NCBI GenBank assembly: GCA_016858145.1
Contig: JAEHOE010000046.1
Coordinates: 558,001-622,000 of the forward strand
Reading direction: 5' to 3'
Source: Edaphochlamys debaryana
Lineage: Eukaryota > Chlorophyta > Chlorophyceae > Chlamydomonadales
Length of the DNA stretch: 64,000 nt
The notes beneath the pieces were generated by a model, which did not search any database, was not told where the DNA came from, and was given only the letters and a program-made list of their open reading frames with translations. Shown piece after piece: positions 57,462-64,000 of this stretch. Position numbers and translations under genes: made by a program. The number at the start of each line of letters is the position of its first letter. Position 1 is the stretch's first letter.

Positions 57462-60400
57462 ATGCCGCCCCGCAAATCGCGGGGGCGCTTGGCGTCAGCC
57501 TGCCTTCTGGCCTTCACCCTCACCGTCCTCTATGGCTCAATCGCCGCGGTGAGAAGTCTTGGGTCAGCTGGGGCCGTGGCCGCTTAGGGGGCAAGGCTTC
57601 CCGGCCGAGGATGGAGCCGGCGGCGGGCAGGGCCGGGCTGCTGGCCGTATATATGAACCCGGGTCTTGGAGTGCCGCATCGCGCTCTGTATGGCGATGCT
57701 GCTCGATGCGGGTGTCAGTGAGCGTGACTCGGCGCCCAAGCCTCAAAATGCACCAGAGAAACGGAGTCGACCAAGTCGACGGAGTCATGGGCATGGCCAG
57801 GGCCAGAAGAGTGAACAAGTCTTCTGTAGCGCTGCTCACAGTATACGATATGAATCCAACCATTGGTATTCGTGTCTCCTACCTGGGGGGCTCGTTGCGG
57901 TGTTGGAAATCGGGCGTTTAGGCCGAGCTGTCCTCGGCTGGTTGCGCAAAGGGCCCAGCGATATCTTCTCTACGTCTCTTACGGACAACTATCACGATAA
58001 CACATCAAATGGGCACCTGGGCGCTCGTGGTGCGTAGTTTTATGCCGATGCCGACCACTTCCGCACGACGTAAGCAGCCGCGTGGAGGCCCGCATACGTG
58101 CTACAATGGCATGTGGACACCAAAAAAGCTTGCGGATGGGCGGATGAGTAATATTTGTGGTCGGCGGGGTTGGCTTGGGGCACGCCGAAGTGCCTCCACG
58201 AGAGCGCCCCTGCCTTCGACAACAACCCACAGCAGGGGTCTCTGCTGGGTGTCCAACCCATCGGATCTGGCACGTCACACGCCACGTGATGTGAACAGAA
58301 AGCTGGATGTCAGCTATTGAGAGCTGAAAGTATGGACGGAGCAGGGATAACCTTGGCATGCCGCCTTGATGCTTCACAGTCCGACATCGTCATTTCCATC
58401 TTGAAACCTGGAGGTTGTTGAGCGGTCGTTGAGCCGTCGTTGGACTCTGTCACCCCCTTCCTGCTTCTCGGCCCCCAGAGCGCCCAAAAGGTGACGAGAG
58501 GAGTGGACCCCGAGCCCTCGAGCAGCGGAAGTGGTGGGGCGGGCGAGCCCGTGCCCATCGCTGGGCTGCCGGCCGTCGCTGTGCCCTTCGGCGAGGCGCT
58601 CACGCCCAAGAAGGACGCTAGTGAGAAGACGGATGACGATGAGGACAAGCCGGGTGAGGTGCTTACTTCTATCTTGGGGGGGTATCACGTGGCAAACAAA
58701 GGCAGGGTCGAGCATGGGTACGGCATCACCCCTACTCTTCCTTCTACGCCCTGCTGCCGTGAAGTCAAGACGTTCACTCTCTTTGCACCCGCCGCAGGCT
58801 GCTGGGGGTCCGTCAACCCTGAACAGCAGGCCGGCTACGGCGTCTGCGCCGAGCCGCAGCCCGCGCTTGCGACCCGCTCCGCCAGCGTCGGCGGCAGCAG
58901 TGCCGGCACCGTGGGCGACGGCGTTGCGCCCGACGACCCGAGCGTGTGGACGCCCGTGGCAGAGCTCAAGGCACGGGAGCTGAAGGAGCTGACGGAGGCA
59001 AAGGTGGGGGGGCGGGGGACTGGGGTCCGGGGTGGGGATGGGGATGAGGATGGGATTAGAAGACATCAACGAAGCGAAGCGCTTGGTTGTGGCGTACGAT
59101 GGGGTCGAGGTTGGGGTCGGGGGGTTGGAGCGGGTGGTGGGTTAAAGGTGCTGACTCTCTCAGGCACGCTCTGCGGTCGTGCCGTCTCGACTTGGGCGGC
59201 TCTCACACCTGCAAGGACATGACCTCTGTGCCCACTATCTCACGCATCTAACCCTTGGTTTCCATGCCCTGTGTCTGGCCCTTGTCGGCAGGCCGACCCC
59301 GCCGCTGCCTACGCGAAGTGGCTGGCTGCGAACAAGAAGACGTACGCCGCAATATCGCCCATGGTAGGCACGTGACGAGCAGGCGGGGCAGGCGGGCGGA
59401 CACATGTCGAGCCGTCGGGCTCTAGCCAAGAGTGTGAGATGTGGGTCCGGTTGCTCTGCCTGCCCTTCTCTCCTACCTGAGCGCCCTCGCTGTCCGCCGC
59501 CCCCCGTCACCGTGCCCGTGCAACCCCAGGGCCAGGCCGTCTTTGCCGAGTTCCTAAAGGTCATTGACCTCGGCCTCAAGCACAACAGCGACCCAGACAC
59601 GACCTTTGCGGTGGGTCGGCGTGGGTCCCCATGCCTTCAGTGTGGGGGGTGGCGGTGAGGAGTGACGCTCGATCGCTCACGCTCGCCAACGCACCGTAGA
59701 TAGAGCTACGGTGACGGGGACCCCGACGTCCCCGAGGCCTTCCTCCCAAGGGTTCGGTGATAGCTCGGCATGTTGACTGACAGTCATTGTAATCACGTGA
59801 CCGCAGATTGGTCTGACGAGTGAGCTGGATCGCTACGTCCGTTTCAGCGGCTCCAGCCGCCGCCGCTCCCTCATCACCACCAGCCCCAAGCCGCCCATGC
59901 CCCCTCCCAAGTCGCCGCCGCCCTCGCCCCGTCCCCGGCCGCCCCGCCCGCCCCTACCCCCCAAACCACGCTCCCCTCCGCCCCGGCCCCCGCGGCCCCT
60001 GTCTCCTCCCCGTGACGAGGACGACTCAGCCTCTTTCACTGGCCTACAGACGGGTGACAACCAATCCCCCAAACTCCTGAACTTTGGGACCATGGGATCC
60101 CTGGGTGCCGCCACGTGCTCCGCAACCGCCATTGATAACCGCCAGTATTTAAGCCCGTCTCGGGACCAGGGATACGTGAGTTGGCGGCACGTATGGGAGT
60201 GCATGTGTTCACCTGCACTGGGATTTGTATGCGACCAGTGTCAGGCCTGTGCTCCCCTTCCCCCTCCCCCAGTGCGGCTCCTGCTGGACATTCAGCACCA
60301 CAGCGGTCATCGAGGCACAGGCCTCCACGCCCACAGCCAAGGCGCCATACCTCAGCACACAGCAGGTGGGTGGGAAGGCTGCGTAGCCTGGGGCCGCAGG

Positions 60401-63400
60401 CATGGGGATTGCTTGCGTGCATGTGCAGACGGTGGGCACGTTAGCACTTTGCGTCCGTGTACGTACGGTTGCCCGCGGGGCCACGTGACCCGCTGGGATT
60501 GCCCTGGATAGGGCTCGATCGGTGCTCCGGCCTTCTCGCACGTATCCCTGCGCAGTTGGTGGACTGTTCCATCACCGCACCCGAGCTTCCAGGTGCGCCC
60601 ATGAGGTATTGGGGCCCCTGGACTGAGTTAGGCGGATTGGCTGTTTGTTGCGGATGCCATGTACCGCTAAGTGCAGTCCGCCTCGCCGTTCCCTTACCGA
60701 TAATGCTCCACCGCAGCTGCCTAGCTGGCTCCTGTTCGCGCCCCGTCCTTTCACCGCTTTGCTGCCGACCCCATCCCCTCGCCTCAGGTGATGGCAACAA
60801 TGGCTGCGACGGTGGCCTCCCTGAGATTGCCTTCTCGTACGCTAAGACCCAGGGTGAGATAAATGGAGAAAGCGACAGGGTTAGGCTAGGCCGGGCAAGG
60901 CAGATGCGTTCGGGGCAAGCAAGAGAATGCGGGGAGGATGCGCGCGCCTAGCGGGCTGGCGGGAGGCCAGCCCAGATGTCGACAGCCGTGAGATCCAGCC
61001 GTGAGATCCAGAGTACCCCAGTCCCCAGGGCCCCTGGGCCCGCACCGCGATGCCCGAAGTTACGGCTTGCTCGCTCCTTCACTGTTACGAGAGCCAGGCA
61101 GCTCGCCGTTACCCCGCGACCCCGCGAGAGCGTTCGGTCGCACCAATTCGCGCCCAAAGCCCGAGGAGTGATGCAGCTTTGCATTGCATATGATACCGTT
61201 TACGCGGCATGTGATAGCGAGGTAAGTTGTCAACTTTGCGGACAGCTTTTGCTGAGGATGTTGCAAGACTTCGCCCGCTCAAGCCCGGACCAAGCGCGCG
61301 GTTGCTACTCAACCCTGTGCAACTCGTACCGGTTGAAGGCGAGGCATTTGCGCAACTTTGCCGAGCGTCGGCCTGGAAATGTGTTTCGCCCCACGACCAT
61401 CCTCCGCCCCCTGAAGGCCTACACCCCGAAGCTTTGCGCTGATCGCGCCACACGTGCCCCGCACTCTGCACCCGGCCTGCACGCCTGCCCCATCACCCAA
61501 CTATCGCTTCACCCCATCCCGCCCCACCCCGCCCCACGCCGCAGGTATCCTTCTGGAGACCGACTACCCCTACAGCAGCTCAGGTTACAATGATAAAACG
61601 GATCCCATCCGCAAGACCTGTCGCTCCTCCGCCTACGTCAACAACAAGCGAATGTTCATCAGCAGCTACCAGCGCATCTCGTCAAATGAGCAAGACATGC
61701 TGGACGTGAGTGCCGTCCTGCTAGCTGCCGTACTGCTGGTCAGCCAGCCACGGCTGACCAGCCGGGTATGACCGGCGTGCCACCCGGGAGGCCTGGTGCC
61801 ACTGGGGGCAACGTCACGTTCCGGTACGACCTCCGGACCTGCCCGTAGAGCGCCGGCCCCTGCCTGGACAGCTGCCGTACAGCTCGTAGGCCGTGCAACT
61901 GCGCAACGGCCACCGGGCCGTCCCGTCCCCGCAGCCTGCTGAACCCCGTAGTCTCCCTGCGCACCCCACCCAAACCCCTCCAGGAGATGTGCATCAGAGG
62001 AGCAAAGGCGCTGGCTATCGCGATGTATGTGTGCAATGGCTTCATGTACTACAGGGGAGGCATCCGTTCCGGCACCTCTCCATGCACCGCCCGGCCAACA
62101 GGACCGAGGCCCACACGGGCGGACGAGTCGCACCTGGTTCGCACCTGGGGGCGCATATATAGGATAGGCTGTACATACTTTACTGATGCCCCCGACTTGC
62201 TTGCGTGCCTTCCAACGCGTGCATGCAGGACTGCCTCTCAAGCTCGTCTGACAACAAGGGAGGGGTGGGTACGGCATTGCTAAGTTGCGACGTTCTTGCT
62301 GGCAGCAGGTAGCGTTTGACCTCCCATCGCTCACCTCTTGGTCTCATCCCCCTATCCCCCCTTGGCTGCGTACCCACCCGCCCACAGCACGCCGTTGCCA
62401 TTGTGGGCTACGGAGTCCAGAACGGAGTCAACTACTGGCTCGTGCGCAACTCGTGGGGCCCCACGTGGGGCGACCCCGCCTTCCCTGGCTACATGCGGTT
62501 CAAGGTACTTGCGCGAGAGGGCATAGGATGGAGCTAGTCATTAGCAAAGGGCATACGACTTCTCGAAGCAAAGGGCATACGGCGGCTCTTAGCAAAGCTC
62601 GTGCGTGCGGGGCCGGCCGCTGCTCTTGTGCCAGAAGTCATGCCCCCGCTAAGGCTCGGCTCGCTACTGCCTTACGTGCATGCCGAATCCCCGTACCTTC
62701 TCCCTTCCTTGCTGCGTGCCGGTCCCACAACGCAGAGAGGCGTGAAGCTACTCGGAGTGCAGGATTGGGATATGGTGATTCGCGTCTTTGCGCCCTACAC
62801 CTCTGGTGGAGCCAAGTCGCCGTCTCCCCCGTCCCCCAGCCCCAAGTCGCCGCCCCCGTCACCCCGTCCCAAGCCGCCTGTGCGGGGCCCCCCGCCCTCG
62901 CCCCCAACACGTGTGCCGAAGCCGCCCAGCCCGCGGCCCCCCACCCCGCCTCCCCCCAGCCCGCGCCCCCCCACTCCCTTGCCCAACTGCTCCGCTTCCA
63001 GCCTCTGGGCCGACGGACGAAATAGAAATAGAAATAGAAATTACAACGCCGGGCGCGCCCTGGCGTGAGTTAAGGAAGGTCCGCTGGTTAGGCGCGACCA
63101 CCATTGTCTACCAGTCTCGTTGGCAGAACCACGCCGCATCTACGCTGGGGACGCTACGATTTAAGGATCGCACTCCTGCTACCAAGGACAGTCTACCCGC
63201 GTCATTCCATGCACTACCTAACCACTCAACGCGTCAAACGACCTCAACCGCCCAGCACAGCCTGCTGGGTGACTCCGGCGGGATCCGAACCCACACCTGC
63301 CGGACGGACGAAACAGGGCCCGTGGCGCTACGGACTACGGCTACAGCTGGGCCGTTTCGGCGACCGTAAGGCGTGCAAGGAAGGTTGAGGCCAGTGACGT

Positions 63401-64000
63401 TAGCTTGGGCTAGTGACGTTAGCCTGGGCTTCCGAGCAATGCCCAGTGCCCAGTACCCATTCAGCTGGAGACCACCCACTGACCGCCCTTCCACCACACC
63501 ACCCGCAGGAACTGTGCCAAGTACGGCTATGCGTACGGTTACGACAACCTGGCGACGGCTCAGACAGAGGCGGTGGCGGCTTGCTCCAACTACTATGGGA
63601 CGACCTGCACGGCCGTCGCCAGCGGAACCAACGGTGAGGCACCAGATTGAGCGATAAATTGACCCAGGAATGGCCCAGGCAGCGCAGCGCGTAGGGTTGT
63701 ATAGGGACGGCCTGGCCCAAGCCCCCGGTCGAAGGCCGCAGCGCACCCTCCCCATCCTGCCGAACCCTTTCGCCTCCTTCCGCCTGAGGGCCTGCCTAAG
63801 CGCCTCACCCTGGTACCACCCCGCCCAAACCCGTGCCTCAGAGTGTCGCGATGCGGCCTACATCAAGAACCTGCAGGACTGGATTACCTCTTACACCAAT
63901 TCTACGCTGCCGTACTATGCCGTCGCCGCCGACGGAAGCTGCGGCAACCCGACTGGCGCTTACGGAGCGGTGCGTGGTTGCAGCGGCGGCCCCGGTCCTG
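57462..64000 (+). CDS. Papain-family cysteine protease, paralogue C (partial, SINE-interrupted, probably decaying)
   Basis: Exons homologous to A and B: 57462-57548, 58479-58653, 58798-59003, 59292-59363, 59530-59610, 59807-60175, 60273-60365, 60556-60592, 60788-60853, 61545-61705, 61984-about 62073, 62229-62264, 62388-62504, 62736-63365 (with insert), 63509-63633, 63842-63969. It then runs off the window. Signal peptide [18 protein letters not shown]. The catalytic core is conserved ([36 protein letters not shown]). Three defects: no GT or GC donor at the end of the eleventh exon (after YYRGGIRS); a SINE in the linker exon that brings a TGA at 63066; and a phase mismatch between that exon's donor at 63366 and the next exon. 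Introns 2 onward are spaced as in B. Either a pseudogene or a truncated, alternatively spliced product. Confidence 0.75.
59047..59103 (+). mobile_element. Copy 4 of the hairpin element, in papain C intron 3
   Basis: Same 41-base insert as at 48300-48340, here 59055-59095, between AGGATGGG and ACGATGGG. It was inherited with the intron from the common ancestor of B and C. Confidence 0.7.
63023..63313 (-). mobile_element. tRNA-derived SINE inserted in a papain C exon
   Basis: The insert (291 bases with one target copy) is bounded by GACGGACGAAA at 63012-63022 and 63303-63313. Read on the minus strand it begins with a tRNA T-arm/B-box (GGTGTGGGTTCGGATCCCGC). It then has a body of about 240 bases and ends in a simple-repeat tail of ATTTCT units (TTTCTATTTCTATTTC). 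The tRNA A-box part is missing, so the 5' end is truncated. Its length is a multiple of three, but it introduces a TGA in the host frame. Confidence 0.82.

Overview
The window looks like nuclear DNA of a volvocine/Chlamydomonas-type green alga. It is GC-rich. Its genes are split into many short exons with GTGAGT/GTGGGT-type donors and pyrimidine-rich acceptors. TGTAA polyadenylation motifs lie behind several genes, a short CCCTAAAA-type telomere-like tract occurs, and the proteins include hydroxyproline-rich-type ([13 protein letters not shown]) secreted proteins and an FtsH11-type organellar protease. There is no sign of bacterial operons. Exon models were assembled by hand from splice signals and codon phase. 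Where every phase closes I say so.

Layout. 601-3973 (-): secreted bulb-type-lectin-like gene. 6178-14025 (-): papain-family cysteine protease A. 14892-20267 (+): MATE transporter, head to head with A. 21321-22120 (+): trypsin-like gene with a frameshift and no catalytic serine, between two diverged direct repeats. 23152-33295 (+): FtsH11-type AAA metalloprotease. 34032-37253 (+): secreted leucine-rich-repeat protein. 37832-45236 (+): CCX/NCLX-type cation/calcium exchanger. 46690-55931 (+): papain paralogue B. 57462 to the window end (+): papain paralogue C, broken by a SINE insertion.

The three papain paralogues share one exon plan of at least 23 exons: signal-peptide exon, I29 propeptide, proline-rich insert, C1A catalytic core, second proline-rich linker, and Cys-rich repeat modules. 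They bracket the transporter/FtsH/LRR/exchanger block in inverted orientation. A small hairpin insertion shared by B and C but absent from A suggests the branching order (A,(B,C)).

The most unusual signal is not a gene. In the MATE, FtsH11, LRR and CCX genes, short segments spanning an exon/intron boundary are repeated tandemly inside the adjacent intron, giving 2 to 12 copies of the same splice donor or acceptor with its exon edge. I count seventeen junctions. The FtsH11 SRH exon has four in-frame acceptors, the next exon has seven, and a CCX donor is present twelve times at a 93-bp period. The three papain genes do not show this. They show other variation instead: a 65-copy ACCCC array in one intron, expanding Pro-rich coding repeats, and a SINE. 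Four apparent GC-AG introns are present. Nothing was confirmed against a database or RNA.
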